Shown piece after piece: positions 22,645-36,700 of a stretch of 64,000 nt of DNA. Below the pieces are notes generated by a model. The model had not been told where the DNA came from. It worked only from the letters and a program-made list of their open reading frames with translations, and did no database searches. Numbering within the stretch: the stretch's first letter is position 1; each line of letters begins with the position of its first letter. Origin of the DNA: Plasmodium brasilianum (lineage: Eukaryota > Apicomplexa > Aconoidasida > Haemosporida > Plasmodiidae); the NCBI RefSeq assembly GCF_023973825.1, contig NC_090116.1, positions 434,001-498,000 of the forward strand, in the 5' to 3' direction. The position numbers were made by a program, and so were the translations under genes.

Positions 22645-23993
22645 AAAAAAAAAAAAAATTAAAATTAAAATTAAAATAAAAATAATTAACACATATTCAA
22701 TTGCATATTGAATTGCGTATTGTATGGCATACTGTAATGTATATTGTATTGCATACTGAATTGCGTATTGTATGGCATACTGTAATGTATATTGTATTGC
22801 ATACTGAATTGCGTATTGTATGGCATACTGTAATGTATATTGTATTGCACACTGAATTGCGTATTGTATGGCATACTGTAATGTATATTGTATTGCATAC
22901 TGAATTGCGTATTGTATGGCATACTGAATTGCGTATTGTATGGCATACTGTAATGTATATTGTATTGCATACTGAATTTGATACTGAATTGTAAATCAAA
23001 TTATGTGTTGAATTACCTATTGAACATCCAGCCCGCTACTCCAGAGAGGCACTGCTGCATATATTACCTTGCGCATTGTTTTTCCTTTATCTTTTGACTG
23101 TTGGCTCTTGAACTAGCACATCCCTACATTACACATCATTAAATTGTATTATATGACACTACATTATATTATATACTGTTGCATTTCACTTTTTTTTTTT
23201 TTTTTTATTCTATTTAGCTTCTTATGCTTATTGCTCCACTCCGAAAAAGAAGTGCCTCAACATGTCCATATAGAAGCGAACAGTGTATCGCTTTCATAAA
23301 AAAAAAAAAAAAAAAAAAAAAGTAAAACCATTTTACAGATTTTCATTTTTTGTAAACTAATAAACATATAAGATTATATAAAAGAGCTTAAGGAGAGTAT
23401 AATATTATAACTCCAAAATTTTATTTAAACAGTATAAAAATTAAAAAAGTTGTTTACATAAAAAAATATTGGTAACAGTGATACGAACAATGATCAACTT
23501 TAATTATGAAAAAAAAAAAAAAAAAATGGAAAAAAAGGTAAAAAATGGAACTAAAATAATATGTCACAGACAAAGCATACTCTTAAATACATATATAGAC
23601 ATATTAGCACATATAGTTATAGTAAAACTCAATCAAATTACTACTAAAGAGTTAAAAGGAAAAGCAAAGAACTGAAGTTTTAACCAAACTATAACTTTAA
23701 TTAATGTTAAATATGATAAAACAGAAAAGATAGAACAAATAACAAGAGGTAAAAATGGTACTAAAAAAGAGGAGGTGATACATACACATAATATATATAT
23801 ACATACATATACATGTATGTGCGGACTGATGTGTATATATGCACTCACGATGCTTCAAACGACATGTGCTCTTAATCTCTCTACTTATATAAAAAACAGA
23901 AAAATGTTAAAAACGTGAAGAAAAAGAAATATGAAAAAAGAAAGTAGAAAGAAAAAAAAAAAGATGAGTTATAAAATAAATAGGCAAAAAAAA
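22645..23993. other. Convergent 3' flanks with a 48-bp minisatellite
   Basis: The stretch lies between the stops of the zinc-finger gene (plus) and the TH1-like gene (minus). Besides the 48-bp repeat it holds a T tract at 23190-23206, poly(A) at about 23300-23322 and short tracts. The 60-70-residue frames near 23469-23848 lie in the probable 3' UTR of the TH1-like gene and show no coding signs. Confidence 0.55.
22695..22985. repeat. 48-bp minisatellite made of two related 24-bp halves
   Basis: Units beginning GCATACTGAATTGCGTATTG recur at 22751, 22799, 22847 and 22895. A 24-bp half-unit inserted at 22919 restarts the cycle. Each 48-bp unit is two diverged 24-mers, GCATACTGAATTGCG... and GCATACTGTAATGTA.... 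The period is a multiple of three and lacks stops in several frames on both strands, so it yields spurious 90-100-residue frames. It begins about 50 bp after a stop codon. Confidence 0.9.
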
Positions 23994-26900
23994 TTAGCAC
24001 GTTTCAATTTCGTTTTCTGATTTTACCATCTGCTCCCTGATATGATTACTCAAAATGAAGAGCTAAAAAGGAAAACAAACGAGCAAACAGATAAATAGAT
24101 AATGTAGTATCCAAATAAATGACCTAATAAATGACCAAATAAATGACCAAATGAATGGCCAAATAAATGACCAAATAAACTAACAGTTAAATAAAAACAC
24201 AAAACATTATGACAAATAAAAAATATTCATTAAACATGCGTGAAGGCGCTACGTACATTTCCTATGCATTTGAACTAGCTATAAAAACTATACATATTGA
24301 GAGGTGCACAATATTAAAAATAAAAATACATATGCGTAGGTTACTTACCTCTTTACTTTTGGAATTTTGATACATTTTATGCATATCTACAACATCATCC
24401 AGAAATTTGTTTATCACCTTTCTGAAATCATTCTTGTAGTATATACCTTCTAAAAAATGAAAAAAGCAGTTTTGCAGTGTGTGTGATTTGGTCATACAGC
24501 TACTTGGCCGTTTTTCTATTTTATTTTATTTTATTTTATCTTTTCTTCTTTTCCCCTCATCTTTGTGCTCTCTCACTTCACTTTTCTCATTTTTGTGCAC
24601 TCATTTTTTTATGGTTATTCTCTTACATCGCTCAAAAAATTTTTTGTACCTTTTTTTAAAACTAGATAAATAAAGTTAAGAAGACATTTGCAAAACTTAA
24701 AATCGTAGGGAGGTGCACAATAACTTAACGTTTTAATTATGAAGAGCCTTATCAGAGACTTGTCCAATAAATAAACCTAACGTAAAAGGCATAGAAAGGA
24801 GTTGAATGGAATAAGCAAAATGCCTAGTTCATTTTGTTGCATATTACAATTACTATTGTTCTTATTATTGCTGTTGTTATAACTATCATTGTTATCATTA
24901 TTATAGTTGTTATAACTAACAGTGTTATCACTAACAGTGTTATCATTATTATAGTTGTTATCACTAACAGTGTTATAACTAACAGTGTTATAACTAACAG
25001 TGTTATCACTAACAGTGTTATCATTATTATAGTTGTTATCACTAACAGTGTTATAACTAACAGTGTTATAACTAACAGTGTTATCACTAACAGTGTTATC
25101 ATTATTATAGTTGTTATCACTAACAGTGTTATAACTAACAGTGTTATAACTAACAGTGTTATCACTAACAGTGTTATCATTATTATAGTTGTTATCACTA
25201 ACAGTGTTATAACTAACAGTGTTATCACTAACAGTGTTATAACTAACAGTGTTATAACTAACAGTGTTATCACTAACAGTGTTATCATTATTATAGTTGT
25301 TATAACTAACAGTGTTATAACTAACAGTGTTATAACTAACAGTGTTATAACTAACAGTGTTATAACTAACAGTGTTATAACCAACAGTGTTATAACTAAC
25401 AGTGTTATAACTAACAGTGTTATAACTAACAGTGTTATCACTAACAGTGTTATAACTAACAGTGTTATAACTAACAGTGTTATCACTAACAATGTTATCA
25501 TTATCATTGTTGTTATGTCGCGTCGTGAAGGCTTACCATCGTCTTAATGATATTTACTATGTAACAAAACATGTTTTCAAATCTGATTAGGTAAACGAAA
25601 AATAAGATGAGATTTTCTCTCAGTTCTGCGTACTCCTCTGAGGTTTTTTCTTTTTCAATAATGAATATGTACAGCTCCCTAGGAATCAAATGGAAGACGA
25701 AAAAAAATAAAATAAACACATGTATAAAGATGCACATACAGATGGATAAATGTGCGTATTCGCACAACGTAAGGTGTTCATATACACCAGTATGAAGTGA
25801 GTACGAGCAGATAAGCACATGCTGCACATACATACGTACACATATGCATGCATGTGCACACAAATGTGAATATGGCCCCTTGGCTCTTACTAATGCCCTA
25901 CTTGAGAAAGGAAAGGGTTAGGTGTCTCTTCTGAGGATACTTGTCAACAATATACTTGAGTAAAATAAATTTAGGATATATCAAATTAATTTGTACCGAG
26001 TTCACATATTCATAAACATTATTATATACATATTTATAAATAATAGATGCTGCTAAGTTACTGTTTATTCTTCCTAGTAACAATTTGTCTTTTGTTGAAT
26101 CCGAATAATTACCATGAATAATTTGGTATATATGAAATATTTCATTTTGAGTATATTTTAGAAAATTATTATATGTAATTCGAAATTTATAAAACAGTTT
26201 ATAAAAATACCACTTTTTTTTTTTATTTAATGTGTTTATTTTTAATTTTTTCTTACTTTTTATATTTTGAAATATGCTACTTTTTCCTTCATCACATGAC
26301 CTAATTTCTGTTTTCAACTCGAAAATATCGTCCACCATGTTACCGCACTTTTTCTGATAGATACTATTCTTATTACTACATTGTTGAAAGTCATTTTGAT
26401 TATTCTTGTCGTTATTCACTTCGTTTCTCTCCCCTAGGCTACTTCCCAATATCACACGTTCACTTACATTTTTATATAATCCATCGGTTTTAAAAAAAGG
26501 AAGCTCTTTATTGGGAAGAGGTCTATTACTGTCTGTGTTACTTATTTCTTTTAACTTGTTGCTAGTTTTTACACCATAATTTTCCTTAACGGAAGCAAAG
26601 TTTGTCAGATGAACTTCAGCTTTAGAGAAGTATTCGTACGTATCTTCACGTCGTTCTTCTTCCTCCTCTTTTTTCTGCTCTTTCTTATGTTCTTTTTTCT
26701 GTTCTTTCTTATGTTCTTTTTTCTGTTCTTTCTTATGTTCTTTTTTCTGTTCTTTCTTATGTTCTTTTTTCTTTTCTTTTTTCTTTTCTTTCTTCTTTTC
26801 TTTTTTCTTTTCTTTTTTCTTTTCTTTTTTCTTTTCCTCCTCTTCTTCTTTATCTTTACCTTCTCCCTTTACGAACTCACCGGTTGACATATATCTTCCC

Positions 26901-29900
26901 TGAGCATCATCATCAATTGCTTCTTCGTATTTTTCCTCCTTATCGTAATTAAGTATACACTGTCTACTTAGCTTTTGACTTACTGAAAGACGCTCCAAGT
27001 TATTACTATTTTTTCCATATGTGCTTTTGTTAGGATATAGAGGAGTACTAACTGTGCAATAATTTTCCTTTTCTCTTACCTCTTTATCTTCTACTGTTAT
27101 GTTATCTTTAAGATAATCTTTGTAGCTCCCTTTACCACAAGAAGCATTACTCACTTTTTCTTTATCATTAGTACAAGTACTCACAAAATGTACTCCACTA
27201 TTTTCGCCTACTCCTATACTGGTATATGGAAGATATACCTCATATCTCTCCTTGGTCTCATCTCTATACATGTTTTCTTCTGATACATTTGTATCCATAT
27301 GGTTCTTATTATCCATTAATTGTATTTCTTTTCCATATGAGTAATTACTCTTTTTTTTTAGTATAGATTTTCTTGTCTGTTGTTCATTTTTACTTTGTAA
27401 AAATTGCTGATATGTTCTTTTGCCCTTACTTTTTTTATCCATATCAGGGTATACGCTTGCCTCCCTTTTTTCAGAGCAATAGTATTCGAAACATGTATCA
27501 TCGCCGGAGTTCTGGCATTCCCCCACTTCATCTGATTCGTCTTCTTCATCCGTTGCATCTAATTCATCAGCTTCATCTGCTTCCTCCTCCCTTACAAAAA
27601 CAGAAATAGCATCATCGTACACATTAAAAAAGGAGCTCGAGTATTTTTTGAAGACACTTTTTTTTCCCCTAAAACATGAAGAGTAGTAATGATTATACAC
27701 ATATTCATAGGGAGAATACGTTGTGAGAAAAATAAGAACCCTTGCATATACCTTATACATATTATTACCAAATAGTTCATTATTATTAACATATATATTT
27801 ATAATATTGTTAATAAAAAATATATCTCTCATATGAATAAGAGGTATTTTTTCTGCATATATATTTATCCTCAAGAATTCTTTATTATAATCGTAATTCT
27901 TGTTTCCATATTGAGATGCGGATGGTAATAAAAACTCACTAACGACACTCTTCTTTTTTTTCCTTTTTATTTCTTCCTTTTTTATTTCTACACTACCGTA
28001 GCTCGACAGGATATCTGCTACATCTCCATCTCCGCTTACATCTGCTTCTACCTTTGTTCCTCCTGATGTACTGTTAATATCACCTCCCAATTTGCTACCT
28101 CCACTCGGATTAGCTCTATCCTCCTTATTATCTTCACGAGTCTCATCAGGTCTACCTGCGAAATGATCATAACTGCTGTTATCGACATTACTGCTACTGT
28201 GGGCATTGCCCCTATAATAGGGAATACTGCTACTATGAATATTGCCGCCCACCGGAGGAAAACCCATCTGCGCCTCATTATCAACGCATGATATGGCTTC
28301 TCCTACTACGGAACGGGGGGAGTAACCCTCCCGCTGCTCTTCTGACAACCTCCCTTTTGCATTTTCTTGTTCGATATTGCTTCTATTTTTATCAGAAAAA
28401 TTCGAATTATAATCACAGCTTCTTAAAATATATGAAGAACCTTCTCTCCTAGGATCAGTACTAACAGAAAAAATTGTAGGAGAAGTATATTCCCTGCTAA
28501 GTGTTGTGTTGTTCTTACAATTCCTCTGTTTAAAGAAGGTCCTCTTCGAATTTGACGAATCGAATGAATGGGATGAACCAGACAAATTGAGTGAACCAAA
28601 TAAATATGTTGAATCAAATAAAAGCAATTTTTTTCCATTGAAAACTTTTAAAATGCGCACTATAGAATGGTGTAAATTAATTATGTCTGTATGATTTATG
28701 TTCATACATCCTTTATTTCTTGTCATATATATATTTTTAAAAATGGTATATAAAGAACTATAATTATGTAAATTATTTATTTTGAAAATTAAATAAGTAA
28801 TACTTACTTCATTCTCCACAATGTTAGAAAAATAATTATTACACGTGTTATAAACATTTATGTCTTTATATAAAATGTAAAGACATAAATACTGAGACAG
28901 TCTTCTCATAGTATTATCATTATTATTTCGGTATATATACTCTAATATAAGTTGAGCATATATATATGAATTTTCACTAATACAAATATTTTTACATATA
29001 TTTAAAACATCATCTTCTTCTTCTGGCTCTTCTAATAACAAGAATTTTTGTATCTCTTCACTTATTCGTAATGTGAACACATTAAAATTACTTGTATATG
29101 TAGTTATATTATTTTCATTCTTATCTTCAAAATAATATTTATTTACAAAGTCTTCATACAAACATGATAAAAAAGGATCTAAGTTTCTCTCTTCATATAA
29201 TTTTAATATTTCTTTAACTACATATTTATTCTTCAGTATTTTCCAATAAAAAGGGGGTGGTTTCCATGCATACATATCCCTGTACTCATCCATGAATTTC
29301 AGCAGTTTGTTTGTTTCGTATTTGGTTGATAGGAAATCGCACAACGCTTTGTACAGATAATGCAGATTGTCGTCGTTTCGGTTCTCCCTTATATTCATGT
29401 CTCGACCCGTGGTTTGTTTAGTACTGCAGCTCGCACTTCTACACCTTTTTCTCCTCTTATTCCGTCTTTCGTTCATTTTTTCGCCTTTTCCTCTATCACT
29501 TCTCTTACTCTTCTTATGTCCATTGTGCCCACTCCGTTGCTCCTTACTGTCGCTTACACCCATATTGTACCCCTTTTCGTTATCGAAAAAAATATTTCCC
29601 CTTGAATTAACAGGATTGGCTCGTTCTCGAGGAGCAAGATTCTCCTTATTGGGGCTACTGCCTGCATTTGCATCGTTTACATCGTTTACATCGTTTGCAT
29701 CATTTGCATTATTTGCATCATTTGCATTATTTGCATCATTTGCATTATTTGCATCATTTGCGGTAATGACCTCTTGCTCTTGTTCTTCCTCTATCTCTTC
29801 CTTCCCCTCCTCGTTCTTTTCCTCCTTTTCCTTTTTTCTTTTTTTCCACTCCTCTTTCTGAGTGACCCTGTAACATTCTTCCTTGTTCTCCTCTAAACCT

Positions 29901-31078
29901 GTTTTCACTCCACTGTGAGCATCGTCAAGGGTGTTCCCAATGAATCGATTCCTACTTTTACGTTCACTTCTATTATCACACGTCTGTTCGTTGTGGGTCT
30001 GAATGGAGAAGCCTTTCTCACTAATTAAGTGTTTCTCCTGAAAGTTATAATTTTCACTACTAGCAAAATATTTTGAGTTTTTTTCTATTTTGCTTTCATT
30101 GTCATTTGTCAATTTTTCATCATCTCTGAAAATCCAACTATAACTATCTTCAAGATCATTTAAATAACACAAGTTTTTTCTTTCCCCTTCTCCTTCTCTT
30201 TCTCTTTCTCCTTCTCTTTCCCTATCTCTGAGTCCTTCCGTTTTACTCCTTACCTGATCATTATTAGTATTACCGGATGAACAAAAATTGCCGTAATAAC
30301 AATACAAATAATTCATATAATTTGGTTTTGTAATAACTGTGTTCTTTCTCCTTTCGTAATCAGTGTCAATCGTTTTTTCACTTCCTAATTTTTTCTTATT
30401 ATAGTAATATTTAAGTTGGCTAGTTCCGTTCAATTGTTCTATTTTCTTGACAATTTTGTAAAACTTTTTTTTTTTTTTTGAGACATTATTTTTTTCTTCC
30501 TTTTTTTCTTTCTCTAGATACTTAATAAAACCATCAAGGTTATTTAAATACTCCGACAAAATTAAACATAGCCAAGTATAACCAACATAATTATCTACTA
30601 ACTTATTTAGTAGCAACCGATTTATATTTTTTATTATTATATAATCCTCATGAACAAATTCATAATCTTCAATTATATCGTTTTTCTCTAAAAACATGTC
30701 TTTAATATCAATTATTTTATCCTCATTATTGTTCGCCTTGTCTTTTTCCGCCCTTTTACACTCACTATTTTCATTACCGCCATCGTTATTGGCGCTATTG
30801 TTATTTACACTACTGTTATTACTATTACTATTCTTATCACTATTACTGTAATTCTTATCATAATAATTGTATAAATAGTCGAATTTGTTATTCTTTACAC
30901 AGAAAAACAAAAAGGAGCATACTCTTTTTAAAATTAAAAATATGTCTTCATCTAGTATTGCATCCGTCTCTTTCAGAAACTCAATTCCCCCTAAAAAGTT
31001 AAGTGGTAAATGGAAACCCACAAAACATGTTAAACAATATCTCATAAATAAGGAAATAACTACTGCATTTTTAGTCAT
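23994..31078 (-). CDS. TH1 / NELF-C/D homologue (negative elongation factor subunit), five exons
   Basis: Exons in transcript order are 31078-25902, 25678-25537, 24776-24650, 24449-24349 and 24062-23994. All phases match (2, 0, 1, 0) and the result is 1871 residues. NELF-C/D is the TH1-family subunit of the negative elongation factor that holds RNA polymerase II paused near promoters. Similarity runs the whole length in pieces: DEDIFLILKR and NKLVDNYVGYTWLCLILSEYL near the N-terminus; ICISENSYIYAQLILEYIY in the middle; PKFILLKYIVDKYPQKRHLTL next to the first junction; and LDKSLIRLFIIKTLSYCAPPY in exon 3, which matches the DISLIRYF...IAPPY block of animal TH1. Between them are large insertions rich in Asn, Ser, Lys and Glu, including KKEHKKEQ repeats near residues 1406-1480 and NDANNA repeats. 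Animal TH1 is about 580 residues. The assignment is by eye. Intron 2 carries a 15-bp minisatellite. Confidence 0.82.
24877..25505. repeat. 15-bp minisatellite filling intron 2 of the TH1-like gene
   Basis: More than thirty copies of a 15-bp unit, AACTAACAGTGTTAT or CACTAACAGTGTTAT, are interspersed with an 18-bp spacer, CATTATTATAGTTGTTAT, at semi-regular places. The core TAACAGTGTTA is a near-palindrome (one central mismatch), so both strands look alike. The array takes up most of the 24777-25536 intron and stops about 30 bp short of the exon 2 donor. The 227- and 237-residue Val/Ile/Thr frames on both strands are artefacts. Confidence 0.93.
26640..26860 (-). repeat. Coding Lys/Glu/His/Gln repeat inside the TH1-like protein
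   Basis: Two nested coding repeats lie here: a 24-bp unit giving KKEHKKEQ (about four copies) and a 15-bp unit giving KKEKK (about six copies). They sit in an insertion between TH1-like blocks. The antisense strand shows a spurious Phe/Leu-rich frame. Confidence 0.85.
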
Positions 31079-31373
31079 TCAAAGTATTAGAAACATTGCA
31101 TATATGTAAAGATACATTATCTAGTACATGCCTCTAGGCACCATTACGCATGGTCCGCACACATACATATGCTGCACATACACACCAGCTTCCACAAATT
31201 TAGAATTACGTAATTTTTTTTAGCTAGTTACTTCGAAATTGGTCAAAGGAACAGTTACAAAGCCCAATACAATTTTTTCTCTTTCTCTTCATGGTAGCAT
31301 TTTTTTCATATATTCCCAAAAAAGGCTAACCGCAAGGGGAAAAAAAACTAAACAAAATAAAAAATACACAAAC

Positions 31374-31412
<39 letters not shown>

Positions 31413-33287
31413 CATACATACATACATACATACATACATACACACATACATACATACATACATACACACATACATTCATACATACATACACACATACACA
31501 CATACATACATACACACATACATACATACACACATACATACATACATACACACATACATACATACACACATACATACATACATACATACATATGTGCGTA
31601 CTTTTAAAGATTCACTCCAATATTCCAAAGTAATAAAAAAAAAAAAAAAAAAAAAAAATCAAAAGGGGCATGCGCCAATATCCGTCATGTGTATAAAATA
31701 CATTGTAATGTATTCATATGGAGTTGTCTTATATTGGTAAAGATAAAAAATTATTACATATTATAAGTAATTAATGAGTGAATAATACATAAAAAACTTA
31801 ATAAAATATTAGCTTATTCCTTTTTTTCTCAGTCTTTCTCAAAATATTTTTGAAATATTGCACCTTATCATGGAATGATTAAAAGTGTAAAAAGAATGTT
31901 CATAATTTGATTATCTACAAATAAGTACTTTTATGCATGAACATCTGCATACATACAAATGTATGTATACATGTATATATTATAGAGATATGTAGATAAA
32001 AGGTCAAATATTTAAATAACGCAAAATAAAAAGCTAAACATAGCACTAATTACTCGTAGAGCACGATTTAAGATTTTTAAAATTTAGAAAAATGCATAAT
32101 TAACATTAAAAAAAAAAAAAGAAAAAAAAAAAAAAAAAAGAATGCGTAACGGTAACTTTTAAAAATATTTAGTTCATGAAGAAATCAATGTCAAATAATA
32201 CTGCAAAACGTTTTAGTCTACTTTAAAGAACTTCTCCCCAAAAATATGCACATTGCGCGTATAAGTATGTTTATATGTATGTACGTACGTATGTATGTAT
32301 GTATGTATGTACGTGGGTATATATGCATATGTTTACACAAATTAATTTACATATTCAGCATACTTCTCAAGTGCACGAAAAAAAAATTAACAAGTTTATG
32401 TACACATTTTATATGTACATATTTGTAGCATATAATTATACGCACATGTTCGTAGTATATAATTATATGTGCAAATTTTATACGTACCTGTTTAATACGT
32501 TCCTATTCGCATATATGTGCATACCCGTATATTGTACGTATGCATATGCATAGTGAAGTAGCGAAAAAAAATGCGTTTTTACCTAATTCGGACGCATACA
32601 AATTACACATATATGCATTTGGGAAAATTTGTTTACTGAATTGAAAACATTTATTAATTTACCCTAAAAAATTACTTTTGTATTTTTTTAAGTTCAACAC
32701 AAATCGCAATTTGTAAAAATGAATATGAAAAATTAGTAAAAAAAAAAAAAAAAAAAAAGAAAAAAAGAAAGAAAAAAGAAAAAAAAAAACTTGTTATTCC
32801 TATTTGTTTCTAAGTGTGCATATTTTTAAGCATTTTACCAGTTATACAATTTTGTCAGTTTATCTTTTCCATTTTTAAATACACAAAACAAAAACAGAAA
32901 AACAAAAAAAAAAAAAGTAAATATTTTTGTACGAATGTGTAAGCATTTTCATATATTTTTGTAATGTTTTCAATATTTTTAAAAATGTTTTGGTATTACC
33001 TTTGTTAAAAAAAAAAAAGAAAAGAAAAAAATATTTTTTTAAAGAACACAATTAAACAGGAAAATTTTTATTTTTAAATAATAAATGCATGTCAAATATG
33101 TATTTCCGTTTTGTTAGACTTTTGCTGCTTTCTAACAGATCAACATTTCCTTCTTTTTTTTTTTTTTTTCTATCAGCATATATTGTATTGTTAATTTTTT
33201 GTGTGGTCTTTTTTGTGTAATTTTTTTTTCTCTTTCCTTTTTTGTGTAGTCTTTTTTCTGTTTACCTTTTTGTGTAGTCTTTTTCCG

Positions 33288-33318
<31 letters not shown>

Positions 33319-33709
33319 GTAAGTAAAAGAGCATCGCTTGGTCCAGTATTAACCGTGTACTCCTTTTAACTTTTTAGTATAATTATTATTTTTTCAACCG
33401 CATAAATTTTGAAAACGTAGGGTATGTTTGAATGTATATTTGTATGTGCATATGTAGAGCAAGTCAGATAGATTTAACGAGTGTAGTCGCACACTAGTGA
33501 TGTGTATATGCATACATACATACATACATACATACATACATACATACGTACGTACGTATATATATATACATGTATCACTCACGATTAGATAACCCCCGCG
33601 CCAGTATTTTTTTTCAAAAACGGAAATGCCTTTTGTAAGGCGAGAATATGAATAAGTCGAAAATTCGCCATCCAACTTAAATAGAAAATATAGTTTTAAA
33701 ATTAGACAA
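31079..33709. other. 2.6-kb divergent intergenic region
   Basis: This region separates the starts of the TH1-like gene (minus) and the GBP-like gene (plus). It contains the (CATA)n/(CACA) array, poly(A) at about 31631-31658, T tracts at 33156-33169 and 33294-33318, and TACGTATG tracts near 32280. It includes a TTTTTGTGTAGTC-type imperfect repeat at 33203-33290. No credible frame is present. Confidence 0.55.
31415..31592. repeat. (CATA)n array with regular CACA interruptions
   Basis: About 180 bp of CATA units have CACACATA inserted at intervals, following (TA)n runs at 31376-31412. It gives overlapping Tyr/Thr/His and Met/Cys/Val frames on both strands that are not genes. Confidence 0.9.
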
Positions 33710-36700
33710 ATGAATAACCTACATAATGTAAGAGGTGTCGGAAAGATAAACAAAGATAGTTACATATATAATTGTGATACTGGTCATTATGAGAATAATA
33801 TCAATTCGGAGGGAATTCAGAAGGAATATATACCTCCAAATAATAGTAATTATCAACAACTATTGCATTCTGCAGCATTAGAAAATAATATTTATATGAA
33901 TATAACTGATAATAGCACTCCTGAAGATATGCATATTCTCAGCGAGAAGGAGATTAGGAAAATTAATCCTACTACCAATGGAAATGATAATAGTATAAAC
34001 ATAAAAAGTGGTAATATATACAATGATAATGTTAATATTGGAAGTATGGATAATAGCGGCATGAATAATAGCAGCATGAATAATAGCAGCTTGAATAATA
34101 GCAGCATGAATAGTAATATAATGAACAATAGCGGCATGAATAATGGCGGATTGCTTAATAGTGGTCTGCATAACAGCAGTGTACATAATAACTACGTGGA
34201 TACTCTAGGAAGATTCTTCAAAGAAGATAAATTTAAGATTAAAAAAATAAAAGAGACTAATAGTATTAATAATGTCTGTTATAATAGTAAGAAAAATTTA
34301 ACGAGCATTTTACCTTTTGATAAAATTGTGGAAGAATGTAATATTCAAAATTTGTTATCAAAGAATCAAGTACATGATTTATATAATCATCAAAATGTAT
34401 ATGATGAAAAAATTAATAAGAAAAAAGAGCCGTCTCATTTTACATCATTAGATAGTTATAATGAAAAGAATATAATACAGAATGGATTTAATGAAGATTT
34501 TTCAGATGTATCATTTGCTCGCCCGTTAAAAGGAAATACGTTTGCATATAGTAAATATGATAGTCATAAGAACAACATTGATTCTTGTAATTTTCCTAAT
34601 TTAATTGATAATAATGTAGATAAAAGATATGTTCCTGCACAGAGTGAAGTGCTAAATTATAAAGGATTTCATAGTAAAGGAAAATTAAACTCTCCTTATA
34701 ATAATGGAAACATAAACAAGAATGTTGATCAGATTAATGTAGTTGTTCCACCATATGTTCACATGAACAAGTCAGGTAAAAATAACGCAGTAAGACGGGA
34801 GGGCATTCATGCAGATACTCCTAACCATGTGAATCAAAAGGTTAGCAGTAGGAACGACATAGTGAATGATGATGCTATTGCTATCGATAGAGGCGCAACC
34901 AATGGTGGAGGCACAACCAATGGTGGAGGCATAACCAATGGTGGAGGCATAACCAATGGTGGAGGCATAACCAATGGTGGAGGCATAACCAATGGTGGAG
35001 GCATAACCAATGGTGGAGGCATAGCCAATGATGGAAGCATAGCCAGTGGTAGAGGTATGACCAATGGTGGAGGTACAACCAATGGTGGAAGCATAGCCAG
35101 TGGTAGAGGCATGCCCAATGGTGGAGGCACGACCAATGGTGGAAGCATAGCCAATGATGGAAGCATTGCCAGTGGTAGAGGAATCTCGAACAGGAACGAT
35201 TGCGAAGAAGAGAATGTGGGTCGCCAAAAAAATCTTTTAGAAGTGTACGACTACAGAAAGAATAAAAAAATTATTTACTATGCTGTTAAGAATCACTATG
35301 ATCCTTATAAAGAAATGAATAAAAAGGAAAAAGAGAGTTATGAAGCATATGAAAATAAATTATATGAAAATGATATATATGATTATTTATTACATCAGTA
35401 TGAGAGCAATTATAGAAATCTTTTTGATGAAGACTATTTATCGAAACAAAGTTTTCTGAATGCAAGAAAAGAATTTATTATAAATAAAATAAGTCTAAAC
35501 AGAGATTATGATAGACATTACAAAAATACTACTAAGTGTAACATATTAAGGGGATTGAATGAAGCGAATATACACAGGAATAGAAATGGTAACATGAATA
35601 GTAGGAGTGGCCATGACAAGATCAACAGTAGCAACTCCAATAATAACCCGAAGGATATGGAAAGGTTAAATTTCAACAATTTTTTTGCGCAGAATAGTGA
35701 ACAGTATAATCATCATAATTTCGTTGATAGTTCAGAATATATGAAAAACAGAAGTGGAAGAGAACTTTATGGAAATAATGTATATGACTACAAAGTAAAT
35801 GGTAGTGATGATATAACTCCTTTAAACGAAAGACTCCATAGCATATACCAAACAAGTATTAGCATATCTAACCTGTGTGATGACAACGTTATAGATATAT
35901 ATAGTGATAAATGTCTTAGTGATGTTTATACTCAGAGGCCTATGTTGTTTATCTGCTCCGAAAAGGATGCCTCTACGAGCATGGGCAGCGTTAGGGAGGG
36001 CAGTAAAACTGGCGGTAAGGTCCCCGACAATTCTGGACGTTGTATGATGCTAAAAATTAACAAAGACTTTAAGAAGATTTTTAAAAAATTGAAGTATAAA
36101 AATACAGTCGTCATCAGCAACATTGGGAGGAAAACGGGTTCCTCGACCTTCTCGAATTTCATCATAAACAAAGAAAAAATGAACAGTTTTATTAGAGAAA
36201 GTGGTAAAGAACAGAATTGTATTTATGCTTATATGACAGCAAGTCAAAATAGAATTAACTATATTTATTTGGACTACGATAAGTTAACTCCAAAAGGAAT
36301 GGACGGATTCCCGAACAGAAACACTTCGAGTAGTGGAAGTGTTGGAAGCGTTGGAAGCATTGGAAGCATTGGTCTTATTGACAATACTGGAAGTACACAA
36401 ACCATTGGAAGTTTTGGCAATACCGGAAGCATTGAAAACTTTGGAACTATTGACAGCATTGGAAACACTGGTATTGCAGAAAGCATAAATAACAGCGACT
36501 GCGGAGAGATAAACAAATTTGTAACCCTGTCCTTTTACTTTTCCAATATCATTATTTTTCATATAAACAACCAAAATTACATGGATATGTTTTCCTTATT
36601 GGCGGACTACTATGATATAATCAAAAAGATTAAGGAAAATATAATATATAGAGAAAAAAAAATATATGAAGAAGAAAAGAAGAAAAAAAAAAAAAAACAT

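Noticed and set aside
24834..25547. 237- and 227-residue Val/Ile/Thr frames on both strands
   Set aside because: They are created by the stop-free 15-bp intronic repeat; composition is purely repeat-derived.
34772..35227. 151-residue minus-strand frame with regular Gly/Ala/Ser repeats
   Set aside because: It is antisense to the 18-bp GGITNG coding repeat, whose frame, composition and length fit the plus-strand protein.
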